A stretch of DNA of 45,286 nt from Gammaproteobacteria bacterium (GTDB taxonomy: Bacteria > Pseudomonadota > Gammaproteobacteria > Methylococcales > Methylococcaceae). The translations under genes were made by a program, and so were the position numbers. The stretch covers positions 1 to 45,286 of the forward strand of contig RFVA01000015.1 of assembly GCA_009922685.1 (NCBI GenBank). The letters run 5' to 3'. A model generated the notes under the pieces. The model was given only the letters and a program-made list of their open reading frames with translations, had not been told where the DNA came from and ran no database searches. Shown here one piece after another: positions 45,275 to 45,286 of this stretch (position 1 is the stretch's first letter; each line of letters starts with the position of its first letter).

Positions 45275-45286
45275 CTATGATTATCT

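Overview
The window looks like chromosome from a methylotrophic or C1-using proteobacterium, most likely a gammaproteobacterium. The base composition is moderately GC-rich. Gene orders tgt-yajC-secD-secF and tpiA-secG-tRNA-Leu(GAG) are typical of that class. MtdA and FchA homologues plus an NAD-dependent fdsGBA-fdhD-fdsD formate dehydrogenase operon point to oxidation of C1 units through tetrahydrofolate to formate and CO2. The organism is inferred; no rRNA is present.

Region 1-5.0 kb is accessory DNA. It holds a broken IS66-type transposase end, a complete IS21-family element (istA/istB with long terminal inverted repeats), a secreted-protein gene cut by that element, and a tyrosine integrase that starts beside a tRNA-Arg/His/Lys cluster (5.0-5.3 kb). 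This has the layout of an integrative island edge at tRNA-Lys, and the island runs off the left of the window.

Region 5.4-13.7 kb is mostly core metabolism: fchA and mtdA (divergent), ispG, a YafK/DpaA-like L,D-transpeptidase-fold lipoprotein, a TldD/TldE-type protease pair, and a membrane-bound monohaem cytochrome c.

Region 13.9-25.5 kb holds membrane and envelope functions: a His-rich-tailed lipoprotein with a possible 19-residue leader peptide, a DUF4010/MgtC-like membrane protein, ApbE flavin transferase, a class III-like PPK2, an SbmA/YddA-like ABC protein whose ATP-binding motifs are all degenerate, a tiny membrane protein, an orphan RnfD, the Kup potassium transporter, and Tex.

Region 25.5-34.3 kb holds secF-secD-yajC-tgt, a methyltransferase pseudogene with two in-frame TGA stops, tRNA-Leu, secG, tpiA, miaA, and a GldA-type dehydrogenase gene that ends the formate dehydrogenase operon. 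Region 34.3-40.4 kb is the fds operon itself.

Region 40.7-45.3 kb holds a DUF2959 protein, a beta-barrel outer-membrane protein, a truncated YafQ-like toxin, and the nitrogen-regulated glnK-amtB operon with a readable sigma-54 promoter and an NtrC-type site. The last gene is a C-terminal fragment of an unknown protein.

No clearly new multi-gene system is evident. The best leads are the ABC protein with an inactivated ATPase domain, the ApbE/lone-RnfD group, the dehydrogenase embedded in the fds operon, and the island edge with its rearranged IS21 junctions.
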